A DNA stretch of 64,000 bases from Thalassospira povalilytica (GCF_002844235.1 NZ_PGTS01000006.1:124001-188000); one strand, 5' to 3'. Shown: positions 1-8,941, counted from the first letter of the stretch. The notes: a model not told the origin generated them from the letters alone. Numbers and translations: made by a program.

Positions 1-740
1 ATATGCGAAGCCACCCGCTGACCACGGAACGTGTCGAGTTTCTCGAAAACTATGTTGCGAATTCAACGCTGAAAGACGCCAAGGTCAGTGACGATCTGTA
101 TGAACGTCATGCACGGATGCGCGCCAAACTTTATGCCTTTACCAATCAAAAGCAAAATACGTTGCGCACCTATCCCGAAAGCGACACCAGCGTCGCCGGG
201 CAATATGCGCGTGCCATTGCCTATTACCAGAATTCCGAACTGGCCCCTGCCCTTGAGATCATCGAAAACCTGATCGCGGTTGAACCGAACAACCCGTATT
301 TCGAAGAACTTAAAGGTCAGGTTCTGCTGGAATTTGGCAAGGCGCAGGAAGCCATTGCCCCGCTTGAAAAATCAACAGAACTGTCAAACGGTGCGCCTTT
401 GATCCGTCTGTTGCTGGCGCATGCGATGATTGAAACCGGCGATAACAGTTATCTCGAAGCTGCCAAAACCAACCTGATGGGCGTGTTGTCACGTGAACGC
501 GGCAATGCATCGGCATGGCGTTTCCGCGCCATTGTCGAAAACCGTCTTGGCAATGAAGGTGAAGCATCGCTGTCACAGGCTGAATACAGCCTTCTGACCG
601 GCGACCGTCAGGCAGCAAGCTACCACGCAGTTCAGGCCGACCGTAAACTCGACAAGGGATCGGCCGCCTGGTTGCGTGCACAGGATATCTTGCAGGCCAC
701 CAATCCGGACGGAAAACCCGGCAAGGACGCACCGAAGTGA
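1..740 (+). CDS. M48-family metalloprotease with TPR tail (BepA/YfgC-like), C-terminal part
   Basis: C-terminal part of an envelope protease; the catalytic HExxH half lies upstream of the window. The visible protein opens with an RSHPLTTERV motif, the segment that follows the metalloprotease domain in BepA/YfgC-type M48 proteins. It continues with tetratricopeptide-like helices (residues about 65-230, for example ALEIIENLIAVEPNNPYFEEL). Family members work in the periplasm on outer-membrane protein assembly quality control. The ATG at position 3 is in frame but is very probably an internal Met. The stop overlaps a possible GTG of the next gene. A DsbA-like gene follows closely, as in many alphaproteobacteria. 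The family call is firm; the exact function is inferred. Confidence 0.82.
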   Translation, partial: MRSHPLTTERVEFLENYVANSTLKDAKVSDDLYERHARMRAKLYAFTNQKQNTLRTYPESDTSVAGQYARAIAYYQNSELAPALEIIENLIAVEPNNPYFEELKGQVLLEFGKAQEAIAPLEKSTELSNGAPLIRLLLAHAMIETGDNSYLEAAKTNLMGVLSRERGNASAWRFRAIVENRLGNEGEASLSQAEYSLLTGDRQAASYHAVQADRKLDKGSAAWLRAQDILQATNPDGKPGKDAPK

Positions 741-766
741 TCGGGCCTTGGCCGCATTTCGCGCCA

Positions 767-1462
767 ATGTCCGCAATCTTCAAAACATTTCCGGTTCTCA
801 AACGCTTTTTGGGCGTTTGGGTACTGGTGATGGCAACAAGCCAGATCACGGCCTGTGCCCTTCCGGGGGCCGGGGTTGATGTTGGTGGTGATCTGAAACT
901 TCTATATGCGCCCTTTTCGCTTGATCATCCGCCGCGCTACTGGACCGTTGATCAGAAACCTTCCGCAAGCCAGGATTTGAGCCGGACATCGGCGTCAGCG
1001 TCGGATCTGCCATTACAGTGGTCTGACAAGGATGGCCGGATTGCGCTGGCAGCCCGTCCGGGGCTTGGATCGTTTGAATTCGGACGCCGGACCAATGTTA
1101 TCGTTCTGGCCTCGCCATATCTGTCATTTGACTGGCAATTCAACAGTACGGCACAGATTGGCGACATTGAATTGGAACTCGGATTTCGCCGACAACGTCA
1201 GGGAAGCTGGCGGGAAAGCGATCTTGGATCGGGCAAACCGGCAATTGACCAGCTTGTCCGCATTCCCGTCGGACAGCCATCGGTTCAATATGGTGAATGG
1301 CAGCGCGAATATTTTGATCTTTCGACCCTTTATCGCCGGTACTGGCCAGAAGCCAGAAGCGACGAGGTTCGCCTTGTCTGGATCGGGATTGTTCCGGGTC
1401 GCGACCATAAACCTTCTGTGAGTGGGATCACCTATCTAACGCATATTTTACTTTCCCGTTAG
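767..1462 (+). CDS. Putative lipoprotein of unknown function
   Basis: About 231 residues. The chosen ATG gives an N-terminus with a hydrophobic stretch (FLGVWVLVMATSQ) ending in ITAC, a good lipobox, so an exported lipoprotein is likely. An upstream in-frame GTG at 737 overlaps the previous stop and is an alternative start; neither start has a strong ribosome binding site. The mature part has alternating hydrophobic and polar segments with several aromatic residues (YLSFDWQF, YLTHILLSR), suggesting a beta-rich fold. I do not recognise the family. It sits between the M48 protease and the DsbA-like gene and is probably co-transcribed with the protease. Confidence 0.65.
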   Translation: MSAIFKTFPVLKRFLGVWVLVMATSQITACALPGAGVDVGGDLKLLYAPFSLDHPPRYWTVDQKPSASQDLSRTSASASDLPLQWSDKDGRIALAARPGLGSFEFGRRTNVIVLASPYLSFDWQFNSTAQIGDIELELGFRRQRQGSWRESDLGSGKPAIDQLVRIPVGQPSVQYGEWQREYFDLSTLYRRYWPEARSDEVRLVWIGIVPGRDHKPSVSGITYLTHILLSR

Positions 1463-1537
1463 AGGCCTGATCCCGTATCACAGAACCAACTCTTAACCGT
1501 CAGGCCATAAGCGGCCACAGTCACAGAAGGACACCCG

Positions 1538-2299
1538 ATGAATTCCAAGATTGTAAAACGCTTCCTTGGCTGCAGCGCGATTGCCACGACCATGCTGTTT
1601 GGTGCTTCGCTTGCGCAGGCCGATGAAACGCTGAGCGATGGACAAAAAGCCGCCGTCGAAAGCCTGATTGAAGACTATCTTTTGAAAAATCCGGATGTGC
1701 TGTTGCGCGCCATCCAGAATGTTCAGGTCTGGCAGGCCACCGAAAAGGCCCGTCAGCAGGCAGAAGCCATCACCCCGGTCTGGGATGCCCTGGTGGCTGA
1801 CAGCTCGGTTCCGTCTTTGGGCCCGGTTGATGCCCCGGTCACTGTGATCGAGTTTTTTGACTATCATTGCGGCTACTGCAAGCGTGCCTTTGATGGCGTG
1901 ATGGATATTGCCAAAGAACATGATGGCAAAGTCCGGACCATCTTTGTTGAATTCCCGATCCTGCGCGAAGAAAGTGCCACGGCTGCACGCGCCGCACTGG
2001 CCGCCGACAAGCAGGGCAAATATATGGAAATCCACGAAGCCTTCATGGCCAACCGCGGCCTTCTTGATGACACCCGCATTGACGAGCTTGCCGCGTCTGC
2101 CGGTATCGATGTTGCCAAAATGCGCGAAGACATGCAGTCGCCCGAAATCGGCGGCATGATCGCCCAATATGCGGCAATGGCCCGCACCGTCGGCATCAGC
2201 GGAACGCCTGCCTTTATCATCAATGGCACCATGGTATCGGGCGCGGATATGGATCGCGTCAATGCGCTAGTGAAAACCGGGCTTGAAGAAGCATCCTGA
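1538..2299 (+). CDS. DsbA-family periplasmic thiol-disulfide protein (ScsC/Com1-like)
   Basis: A 253-residue exported thioredoxin-fold protein. An AGAAGGA ribosome binding site precedes the ATG. Residues 1-28 form a signal peptide ending in LAQA. A helical N-terminal region (30-90) is followed by the redox motif FFDYHCGYCKR near residue 110 (CGYC active site). The cis-proline loop GTPAF is near residue 225. This arrangement matches DsbA/DsbC-like proteins of the ScsC/Com1 group, whose N-terminal helices can mediate oligomerisation. Oxidase versus isomerase activity cannot be decided from sequence. A strong terminator follows directly. Confidence 0.9.
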   Translation: MNSKIVKRFLGCSAIATTMLFGASLAQADETLSDGQKAAVESLIEDYLLKNPDVLLRAIQNVQVWQATEKARQQAEAITPVWDALVADSSVPSLGPVDAPVTVIEFFDYHCGYCKRAFDGVMDIAKEHDGKVRTIFVEFPILREESATAARAALAADKQGKYMEIHEAFMANRGLLDDTRIDELAASAGIDVAKMREDMQSPEIGGMIAQYAAMARTVGISGTPAFIINGTMVSGADMDRVNALVKTGLEEAS

Positions 2300-2364
2300 T
2301 TTTTGGCCCCTGCGCCATCGTGACAACATTTGCAGTCACACCGTTGCGCAGTCCGAACAAAACG

Positions 2365-2403
2365 ACAAAGGCCCGTTTCGAAATCGAAACGGGCCTTTGT
2401 TTT
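2365..2403. terminator. Bidirectional intrinsic terminator
   Basis: A perfect 16-bp inverted repeat (2365-2380 and 2385-2400) with an AAAT loop, flanked by T-rich sequence on one side and A-rich on the other. It lies between the convergent DsbA-like gene and thiSG and can serve both. Confidence 0.85.
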
Positions 2404-2421
2404 ACGCAAATGGCATGCAGA

Positions 2422-3417
2422 TCAGATGATCCCGGCCAGCGGGGATGACGGATCGGCATATTTCTTTTTTGGCATGCGACCGGCCAGGAAGGATTCGCGT
2501 CCGGCAATGATGGCATGCTTCATCGCGCGCGCCATGCGGATCGGGTCTTTTGCCCCGGCAATTGCGGTATTCATCAGAACCCCGTCACAGCCAAGCTCCA
2601 TGGCAACGGCCGCATCCGATGCCGTCCCGACGCCGGCATCAACCAGGACCGGCACATTGGCATTTTCCTTGATCAGGGCGATATTAACGGGGTTAAGGAT
2701 CCCCATGCCCGACCCGATCAGCGATCCCAGCGGCATGATGGCACAGCATCCCATATCTTCGAGCATGTTGGCCTGAATGGGATCGTCGCTGCAATAGACC
2801 ATGACGTCAAAACCGTCCTTGATCAGAGCTTCGGCCGCCTTGAGCGTTTCGGGCATATTGGGATAAAGCGTCGCCTGATCCCCCAATACTTCAAGTTTCA
2901 CCAGGTTCCAGCCCCCGGCTTCGCGGGCAAGGCGCAGGGCCCGCACCGCATCATCGGCGGTAAAGCACCCTGCCGTGTTTGGCAGATAGGTATATTTTTT
3001 CGGATCGACATAATCGACCAGCATCGGCTGGTTGGGATCGGTCAGATTGACGCGACGCACAGCAACAGTGACGATTTCGGCCCCGGATGCCTCGATCGCG
3101 ATTTTGGTTTCCTCGAAATCCTTGTATTTGCCGGTTCCGACCAGCAAACGCGACGAGAATTTTTTACCGGCAACGACAAAACCGTCATCATCAGCGGTCG
3201 CCAGATCGGCTTCGCCCGAACCGCCACCGATAAAATGGACGATCTCAAGCTTGTCACCATCGGCAAGTGCCGTTTGCCCATAGGCTGTCTTGGGCACGAT
3301 TTCGAGATTTCGCTCAACCGCGACCTTGGTTGCGGCAATGCCCAACTGGCCCAGCAGCTCTTCTACATTTGCGGCATTCTCGATAGTCCGGTCTTCACCG
3401 TTGATCGTCAGAAGCAT
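2422..3417 (-). CDS. thiG: Fused sulfur carrier protein ThiS - thiazole synthase ThiG
   Basis: A 331-residue fusion for thiazole formation in thiamine biosynthesis. Residues 1-66 are a ThiS ubiquitin-like domain ending in FIGGG (G64-G66). Residues 72-331 are a ThiG TIM barrel that condenses deoxyxylulose phosphate, dehydroglycine and ThiS-borne sulfur. The Schiff-base lysine and acid are visible as K174 and E176 in LVKLEVLGD, and D260 lies in VDAGVG. In stand-alone ThiS the C-terminal Gly carries the thiocarboxylate; here it is internal. Such fusions are known as a family. I see no TPP-riboswitch core in the 300 bp upstream, and no other thi gene is nearby. Confidence 0.93.
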   Translation of the reverse strand: MLLTINGEDRTIENAANVEELLGQLGIAATKVAVERNLEIVPKTAYGQTALADGDKLEIVHFIGGGSGEADLATADDDGFVVAGKKFSSRLLVGTGKYKDFEETKIAIEASGAEIVTVAVRRVNLTDPNQPMLVDYVDPKKYTYLPNTAGCFTADDAVRALRLAREAGGWNLVKLEVLGDQATLYPNMPETLKAAEALIKDGFDVMVYCSDDPIQANMLEDMGCCAIMPLGSLIGSGMGILNPVNIALIKENANVPVLVDAGVGTASDAAVAMELGCDGVLMNTAIAGAKDPIRMARAMKHAIIAGRESFLAGRMPKKKYADPSSPLAGII

Positions 3418-3729
3418 CTTTTTCGTTCAATCCCTGTGGTATCAAAATCTTCATGATTGCCGCGCAGTATGCGCAGCTGCCCTGCCCGAGGCAAGCTGTC
3501 TTGTGATGAGCAGAGCCGGTTATGACCAGTTATGGACAAAGCCCGGCTTTGTCCATGCAGACATCCGAAGCCCCGGAAGTCATCGCAACGACGTTCGATA
3601 ATGACAAAGCAACGATGCAATGCTGCATTGCCGATGCTTATTGCAACGTTGCGTCAGACTTTGGTCGTGTTATAAACGCAGCACCAAAAGTTGGGCGTAT
3701 GGTCGGAAAACGGCCCTTGAAACGCCTGA
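3418..3729. other. Intergenic region between thiSG and the aroQ remnant
   Basis: About 310 bp without a supported intact gene. It contains an 11-bp inverted repeat with a 3-nt loop at 3532-3556 and a 15-bp TGC-type palindrome at 3617-3631. The last part (3688-3729) carries what looks like the broken N-terminal coding sequence of aroQ, with N-G-P at 3709-3717 followed by in-frame TGA codons at 3718 and 3727. Promoters of thiSG (minus) and accBC (plus) must lie here, but I cannot place them. Confidence 0.6.
3617..3631. promoter_or_regulatory. 15-bp palindrome upstream of the aroQ-accBC transcription unit
   Basis: GCAATGC-T-GCATTGC is a perfect palindrome. It lies about 100 bp before the aroQ-like ATG and 500 bp before accB, in the region where the promoter of this unit should be. 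A TGC-rich palindrome of similar composition lies upstream of the phasin gene at 18124-18140. Operator function is inference. Confidence 0.35.
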
Positions 3730-4116
3730 ATGGATGTCTGGGGTAAGATGACATTGCACGTGATCAAGGATCGATGTGAAGTCAATGACACGGCTGTTTG
3801 CCTTCGGGCCATCTGCCATGAAGACAACAACAAAGGTGAACTGGTTGACTGGTTTCAGGAAACCCGACAAGAAGATTCTGGCATTCTTTGCGATGCTGGG
3901 GCATATACGCACACATCGGTTGCGATCCTCGATGCGATTGGGGCATCAGATTTGCCGATGATCGAGGTCCATCTGTCCAATATTCAAAAGCGGGACGCCA
4001 TAAGACTTTTGTCCAACGTCTCAAACGCTGCAAACGGTATGATCTATGGCTTTGGCGACCAGAGTTATAACCACGCCCTGGATGCCATGCGCGGATTGAT
4101 CCACACACCATCATAA
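3730..4116 (+). CDS. aroQ: Truncated, degenerate type II 3-dehydroquinate dehydratase (AroQ-like; possibly a pseudogene)
   Basis: The 128 codons align with type II dehydroquinase from its catalytic loop onward: GAYTHTSVAILDAI, IEVHLSNI and the two arginines of the R-D-A-I-R segment are kept. Important parts are lost. The N-terminal LNGPNLNLLG strand and the Arg of the flexible loop are absent. The catalytic Tyr of PxxYG is Trp (DVWG). The substrate-binding Asn before GAYTHTS is Asp (CDAGAY), and SNHEG reads DNNKG. Upstream codons 3709-3729 read N-G-P-stop-N-A-stop, a likely remnant of the missing strand. The aroQ-accB-accC order is common in alphaproteobacteria, so this is the original locus. 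Shikimate-pathway activity is unlikely; a decayed gene or a repurposed protein are both possible. Confidence 0.7.
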   Translation: MDVWGKMTLHVIKDRCEVNDTAVCLRAICHEDNNKGELVDWFQETRQEDSGILCDAGAYTHTSVAILDAIGASDLPMIEVHLSNIQKRDAIRLLSNVSNAANGMIYGFGDQSYNHALDAMRGLIHTPS

Positions 4117-4127
4117 AAGATATCGAA

Positions 4128-4577
4128 ATGAGCAAGTTCAACATCGACAATGACGCCATTCGCCAGCTCGCAGAGCTGCTGGACGACACCAATCTGACCG
4201 AAATTGAAGTTGCCGCTGGTGACAACCGCATTCGTGTTGCCCGCCAGGGCACCATGGTTGCAGCAGCCCCTGCTGCACCGGTTGCGGCGGCTCCGGCACC
4301 GGTTGCTGCCGCTGCTGCGGCGCCGTCTGATGCGGCATCCCATCCGGGCGCAGTGAAATCACCGATGGTCGGTGTTGTTTACTTTGCACCGGAACCGGGT
4401 GCGGCTCCGTTCATCTCGGTCGGGTCGACCGTTGCCGAAGGTCAGACCCTGATGCTGATCGAAGCAATGAAGACCTTCAACCCGATCCGTGCGCCGAAAT
4501 CGGGCAAAGTGACCCAGATTCTTGCGACCGACGGTCATCCGGTCGAATATGACGAACCGCTGATCATTATTGAATAA
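4128..4577 (+). CDS. accB: Biotin carboxyl carrier protein of acetyl-CoA carboxylase
   Basis: A 149-residue carrier subunit of acetyl-CoA carboxylase, the first committed step of fatty acid synthesis in the cytoplasm. The order is an N-terminal helical domain (about 1-40), an Ala/Pro-rich mobile linker (43-66), then the biotinyl domain with EAMKTFN, whose lysine is biotinylated. Length and order are normal for the family. It follows the aroQ-like frame by 11 bp and precedes accC by 17 bp, so the three are one unit. Confidence 0.97.
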   Translation: MSKFNIDNDAIRQLAELLDDTNLTEIEVAAGDNRIRVARQGTMVAAAPAAPVAAAPAPVAAAAAAPSDAASHPGAVKSPMVGVVYFAPEPGAAPFISVGSTVAEGQTLMLIEAMKTFNPIRAPKSGKVTQILATDGHPVEYDEPLIIIE

Positions 4578-4594
4578 GCCGGGGTAAGAACCGC

Positions 4595-5944
4595 ATGTTC
4601 GACAAAATCCTGATTGCCAACCGCGGCGAAATCGCGCTTCGTATTCAGCGCGCCTGCCGTGAAATGGGCATCAAAACTGTCGCGGTGCATTCCACCGCCG
4701 ATGCGGACGCCATGCATGTGCGTCTGGCCGACGAATCGGTCTGCATCGGCCCGGCAGCATCCAAAGACAGCTATCTGAATATTCCGGCCATCCTGTCGGC
4801 AGCTGAAATCACCGGCGCCGAAGCCATCCATCCGGGATATGGCTTCCTGTCGGAAAATGCCGATTTCGCAGCCATGGTCGAAGAACACGGCTTTGTCTTT
4901 ATCGGCCCGACCGCGGAACATATCCGCATGATGGGCGATAAGATCACCGCAAAGCAAACGGCCGAAAAACTTGGCATTCCGTGCGTTCCGGGTTCCGATG
5001 GCGAAATCGCCACCGTTGACGAAGCCCGCAAATGCGCCAAGGAAATCGGTTATCCGGTCCTGATCAAGGCATCGGGTGGCGGCGGCGGTCGCGGCATGAA
5101 AGTCGTTGAACGCGAAGAAGACCTTGCGGAAGCATTTTCCATGACCCGTAAGGAAGCATTGCAGAACTTCGGCAATGCTGCGGTTTATATGGAAAAATAT
5201 CTGGGCAAGCCGCGCCACATCGAATTGCAGGTCATCGGCGACAGCCATGGCAACGCCGTTCACCTGTTTGAACGTGATTGCTCCTTGCAGCGTCGTCACC
5301 AGAAGGTTCTTGAAGAAGCACCGTCTCCGACCCTGACGCCGGAAGAACGTGAACGCATCGGTTCGACCGTTGCCAATGCCATGATCGGCATGGGCTATCG
5401 CAATGCCGGCACGATCGAGTTCCTGTATGAAAATGGCGAGTTCTATTTCATCGAAATGAACACCCGTCTTCAGGTGGAACACCCGGTCACGGAAATGATT
5501 TCCGGTGTTGACCTTGTGCGTGAACAGATCCGCGTTGCAGCAGGTCTTGAACTGTCATTCAAGCAGGAAGACCTTGAAATTCATGGTCATGCCATTGAAT
5601 GCCGTATCAACGCAGAAGATCCCAAGACCTTTGTCCCGTCGCCGGGCAAGATCAAGGAATATCATGCACCGGGCGGCCTTGGCGTGCGCGTCGATAGCGG
5701 TATCTATACCGGCTATTCGATCCCGCCCTATTACGACAGCATGATTGCCAAGCTGATCGTACATGGCCGTGATCGTGAAGAATGCATGATGCGCCTGCGC
5801 CGTGCGCTGGCCGAATATGCGATTGGCGGTATCAAAACCACCATTCCGCTGCACCAGACGCTTCTGGCGAACCCGGACATCCAGAAAGGGGATTATGACA
5901 TCCACTGGCTGGAAAAGTTCATGGGTATGAAGAAAACTCTGTGA
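4595..5944 (+). CDS. accC: Biotin carboxylase subunit of acetyl-CoA carboxylase
   Basis: A 449-residue ATP-grasp enzyme that carboxylates the biotin on AccB using bicarbonate and ATP. Visible motifs are the N-terminal [11 protein letters not shown] strand, [10 protein letters not shown], the glycine-rich ATP loop [12 protein letters not shown], the metal-binding [16 protein letters not shown] segment and the C-terminal barrel with [10 protein letters not shown]. Full length for the family. It ends just before a strong terminator, closing the accBC unit. A longer paralogue (liuD) with a fused biotin domain is present at 42.9 kb. Confidence 0.98.
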   Translation: MFDKILIANRGEIALRIQRACREMGIKTVAVHSTADADAMHVRLADESVCIGPAASKDSYLNIPAILSAAEITGAEAIHPGYGFLSENADFAAMVEEHGFVFIGPTAEHIRMMGDKITAKQTAEKLGIPCVPGSDGEIATVDEARKCAKEIGYPVLIKASGGGGGRGMKVVEREEDLAEAFSMTRKEALQNFGNAAVYMEKYLGKPRHIELQVIGDSHGNAVHLFERDCSLQRRHQKVLEEAPSPTLTPEERERIGSTVANAMIGMGYRNAGTIEFLYENGEFYFIEMNTRLQVEHPVTEMISGVDLVREQIRVAAGLELSFKQEDLEIHGHAIECRINAEDPKTFVPSPGKIKEYHAPGGLGVRVDSGIYTGYSIPPYYDSMIAKLIVHGRDREECMMRLRRALAEYAIGGIKTTIPLHQTLLANPDIQKGDYDIHWLEKFMGMKKTL

Positions 5945-5964
5945 TCGATCCGGATACAAACATC

Positions 5965-5994
5965 AAACGGGAACCTTCGGGTTCCCGTTTTTTT
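5965..5994 (+). terminator. Intrinsic terminator of accBC
   Basis: An 11-bp stem (5965-5975 with 5980-5990) with a TTCG tetraloop, followed by a run of seven T (5988-5994). It lies 21 bp after the accC stop. Confidence 0.92.
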
Positions 5995-6158
5995 ATGGCG
6001 TGATTTCAACTCGCCCGGCATTAAATAATTAATCTTGCGCCGATAGACTTGACCATGGATCCCGTGATGTTTGATATGACACCTTGTCTGACATGACGGC
6101 GTTCTCATATGTATTTTGACGTCAGATAGACAGGACAAAAACAATTATCACTGCGATC

Positions 6159-6806
6159 ATGTCGAACCAGCTGACCCCTGATCTGTTGATCCGCGCCTAT
6201 TCCGTCGGTCTGTTTCCCATGGCTGAAAGTCATGATGATCCAACCCTTTACTGGATCGACCCGGAATGGCGGGGTGTATTGCCGCTTGAGGGCTTCCACG
6301 TCCCGCGCAGCCTGAAAAAGGCCGTGCGCAAAGGCATCTATAAAATCCATGTCGACCGTGCCTTTCCCGACGTTATCCGGGCATGCGCCGAACAGACCGA
6401 TACCCGCGACGATACCTGGATCAATGACAATATCCTTGAAGCCTATTGCGCGCTTCACAAGATGGGCTGTGCCCATTCGATAGAGGCCTGGAAAGATGGT
6501 GAACTGGTGGGCGGGCTTTATGGCGTCAGCCTTGGCAAGGCATTCTTTGGCGAAAGCATGTTTTCGCGTGCCACCAATGCCTCAAAGGTCGCACTGGTTC
6601 ATCTGGTTGCCTTGATGCGCCAGGGGGGCTTCAGCCTTCTGGATACGCAGTTTGTGAATGATCATCTCAAACAGTTTGGCGTTCTGGAAATCCCGCGCGA
6701 ACGATATCGCAATGAACTGGCCAAGGCATTGGCCGGACGCGCAAATCTTCCGTTCGAGGTCGAACCGGAATTTCTTGAACAAACGCTTTCGGGCGGCGAT
6801 AGTTAA
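6159..6806 (+). CDS. aat: Leucyl/phenylalanyl-tRNA-protein transferase
   Basis: A 215-residue cytoplasmic enzyme that transfers Leu or Phe from aminoacyl-tRNA to N-terminal Arg or Lys, creating N-degrons that ClpS hands to ClpAP. Family signatures are visible: YSVGLFPMAE near the N-terminus, YWIDPEWRGVLPL, DTWIN, GGLYGVSLGKAFFGESMFS and LLDTQFVNDHLKQFG. Length is normal. The partner genes clpS and clpA lie 7-10 kb downstream on the other strand. Confidence 0.97.
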   Translation: MSNQLTPDLLIRAYSVGLFPMAESHDDPTLYWIDPEWRGVLPLEGFHVPRSLKKAVRKGIYKIHVDRAFPDVIRACAEQTDTRDDTWINDNILEAYCALHKMGCAHSIEAWKDGELVGGLYGVSLGKAFFGESMFSRATNASKVALVHLVALMRQGGFSLLDTQFVNDHLKQFGVLEIPRERYRNELAKALAGRANLPFEVEPEFLEQTLSGGDS

Positions 6807-6865
6807 GGACAGAACCCAGCGGTTCCGGATTTACCCGCCCACCACGCCACCGAACGAGCCATCAG

Positions 6866-7348
6866 ATGAATATCCGCCTCGCAACCGAGCAAGACATCCC
6901 CGCCATTCTTGATATCGTCGCCCCGACATTACGGTCCGGGGAAACCTATGCCATCGACAGTGATCTGAGCGACGATGACGTCATCAAATACTGGATGGCC
7001 CCGGACAAGGTGACGCTGGTCGCCGAAGAAGACGGCAATGTTGTTGGCACCTATTACATCCGGCAAAATCAGGGCGGCGGCGGATCGCATGTCTGTAATT
7101 GCGGCTATATGACATCCCCGAAGGCCAGCGGCCGCGGCATCGCGCGCCGCATGTGCGAGGATTCGCTTGTCCGCGCCAAGGAGCTTGGCTATCGCGCCAT
7201 GCAATTCAATTTCGTCATCGCCAGCAATGCGGCAGCTGTTCATTTATGGCCGAAACTCGGCTTTGAAATTGTCGGCCGTCTGCCCGGTGCCTTCATGCAC
7301 CCGACCCTTGGCGAAACCGATGCATTGGTGATGTATCGCAAACTCTAG
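6866..7348 (+). CDS. GNAT-family N-acetyltransferase
   Basis: A 160-residue single-domain acetyltransferase. The acetyl-CoA binding motif A region appears as GYMTSPKASGRGIARRMCE (R/Q-x-x-G-x-G/A type), with the usual N-terminal MNIRLATEQDIPAILDIV and a C-terminal ASNAAAVHLWPKLGFEIVGRLP segment. Closest in appearance to the L-amino-acid or phosphinothricin-type acetyltransferases, but the substrate cannot be told. It follows aat by 59 bp in the same direction. Confidence 0.88.
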   Translation: MNIRLATEQDIPAILDIVAPTLRSGETYAIDSDLSDDDVIKYWMAPDKVTLVAEEDGNVVGTYYIRQNQGGGGSHVCNCGYMTSPKASGRGIARRMCEDSLVRAKELGYRAMQFNFVIASNAAAVHLWPKLGFEIVGRLPGAFMHPTLGETDALVMYRKL

Positions 7349-7397
7349 CGCAGGTTCTGTTCAGATTGAAATTGCTCCGGGAGTTTTCCCAAGACAG

Positions 7398-7436
7398 AAA
7401 AAGGGCGGGCACCATATGGCACCCGCCCCTTTTTGT
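7398..7436. terminator. Bidirectional terminator between GNAT gene and serA
   Basis: A long stem with AAAAAGGGCGGG on the left and CCCGCCCCTTTTT on the right, one bulged base and an ATAT loop. It separates two convergent genes. Confidence 0.88.
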
Positions 7437-7458
7437 TTGAAATCTGATAGATGCCTGA

Positions 7459-8700
7459 TCAGAACAGGAAACGCACACGCAGCGTACCGTCGATGGCAGC
7501 AAGTTCCTTGCGCACGCCGGCACCCGGTTTGATTTCCTCGTCAACTTCGACGACGACATAGCCAACGCCGCCTTCAGAACGCAGATACTGGCCGCTGATA
7601 TTGATGCCACGCGATGCAAAGACATCGTTGATTTTCAGCAGCACGCCCGGAACGTTGCGGTGAATATGCAGGAAACGGGTGTGGGAACGATCCTTGACCG
7701 GAAGCGATACTTCCGGGAAGTTGACCGCGCCAAGGGTCGACCCGTTATCGGAATACGTGATCAGCTTGTCGGCCACTTCGATCCCGATATTTTCCTGTGC
7801 TTCCTGGGTGGAGCCACCGATATGCGGGGTCAGGATGACGTTATCCATACCACGCAGCGGGCTTTCGAATTCTTCATCCTTGCCAGCCGGTTCAACCGGG
7901 AACACGTCAAGTGCCGCACCCGCCAGATGACCGCTTTCAAGAGCAGCCGCCAGATCTTCGATCACAATCACGTTGCCACGTGCCGCATTGATCAGGTGCG
8001 CGCCCTTTTTCATTTTGGCGATCTCAGTCGCCGTGATCATGTTTTTGGTCTGCTCATTGGCCGGAACATGAAGCGACACCACATCGGATTTCGCCAGCAG
8101 TTCATCCATCGATGCACAGGCGGTCGCATTGCCCATGGCAAGTTTGTTGATCACGTCAAAATAAATGACATTCATGCCAAGTGATTCTGCCAGAACCGAC
8201 AGCTGCGACCCGATATGGCCATAGCCGATAATACCAAGCGTCTTGCCGCGGGCTTCGAACGATCCCTTGGCGTTTTTAAGCCAGCCACCGTTATGAGCGG
8301 CCGCATTACGCTGCGGGATGCCACGCAGCAGCATGATGATCTGGCCCAGAACGAGTTCTGCCACCGAACGGGTGTTCGAATACGGCGCATTGAAGACCGG
8401 AATACCGCGCATCGCAGCAGCGGTCAGGTCAACCTGGTTGGTGCCGATACAGAAACAGCCGATCGAGGTCAGCTTGGAGGCGGAATCGATGATTTCTTCG
8501 GTAAGTTTGGTGCGGGAACGGATGCCCAGGAAGTGCGCATCGGAGACGACGGACTTCAGTTCGTCCGCGTCGAGCGCAGCAGGGTAATGGTCGACATTAG
8601 AGTAGCCGGCCTCTTTGAACATCTTTACAGCGTTTTCATGGATACCTTCGAGCAGGACGATCTTGATCTTGTCCTTCTCCAACGAAAGTTTGCTGTTCAC
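7459..8700 (-). CDS. serA: D-3-phosphoglycerate dehydrogenase with C-terminal ACT domain
   Basis: First enzyme of serine biosynthesis, oxidising 3-phosphoglycerate with NAD. The GTG at 8700 was chosen because an AAGGA site lies about 10 nt upstream and the protein then starts like E. coli SerA (VNSKLSLEKDKIK). An upstream ATG at 8769 would add 23 non-homologous residues. Seen are the Rossmann motif GIIGYGHIGSQ, the catalytic Arg (NAARGN), Glu and His (TPHIGGSTQEAQENIG) and a C-terminal ACT domain (about 335-413) that in this class binds serine for feedback inhibition. Length 413, as in the E. coli type. Confidence 0.95.
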   Translation of the reverse strand: MNSKLSLEKDKIKIVLLEGIHENAVKMFKEAGYSNVDHYPAALDADELKSVVSDAHFLGIRSRTKLTEEIIDSASKLTSIGCFCIGTNQVDLTAAAMRGIPVFNAPYSNTRSVAELVLGQIIMLLRGIPQRNAAAHNGGWLKNAKGSFEARGKTLGIIGYGHIGSQLSVLAESLGMNVIYFDVINKLAMGNATACASMDELLAKSDVVSLHVPANEQTKNMITATEIAKMKKGAHLINAARGNVIVIEDLAAALESGHLAGAALDVFPVEPAGKDEEFESPLRGMDNVILTPHIGGSTQEAQENIGIEVADKLITYSDNGSTLGAVNFPEVSLPVKDRSHTRFLHIHRNVPGVLLKINDVFASRGINISGQYLRSEGGVGYVVVEVDEEIKPGAGVRKELAAIDGTLRVRFLF

Positions 8701-8941
8701 GGCGCACCATCCTTTTCTTCGCGAGGGCGACACGGGATAATCCCCGAGCCGTTTATCAGGCCGTTCCATAACGGCCCGTGGACCAATGAAATAGGGCCTT
8801 GAAGCGCGTCCGTCAAAGGCTTTCCCTTGCGTAAATGTGCATTGCCCCTATCTTCTGAACGCATATACCGGCTAATGCGTACAAAAACAAAGACCCGCAC
8901 GGGTCACCAACCGCATGACAGCCTGATCAGGGGATAAAGAA

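Noticed and set aside
3418-3600. Possible TPP riboswitch upstream of thiSG
   Set aside because: I looked for the conserved CUGAGA and distal-stem elements on the minus strand and did not find them.
8701-8941. Possible serine or SAM-type riboswitch upstream of serA
   Set aside because: Only short inverted repeats are present; no recognisable aptamer core.
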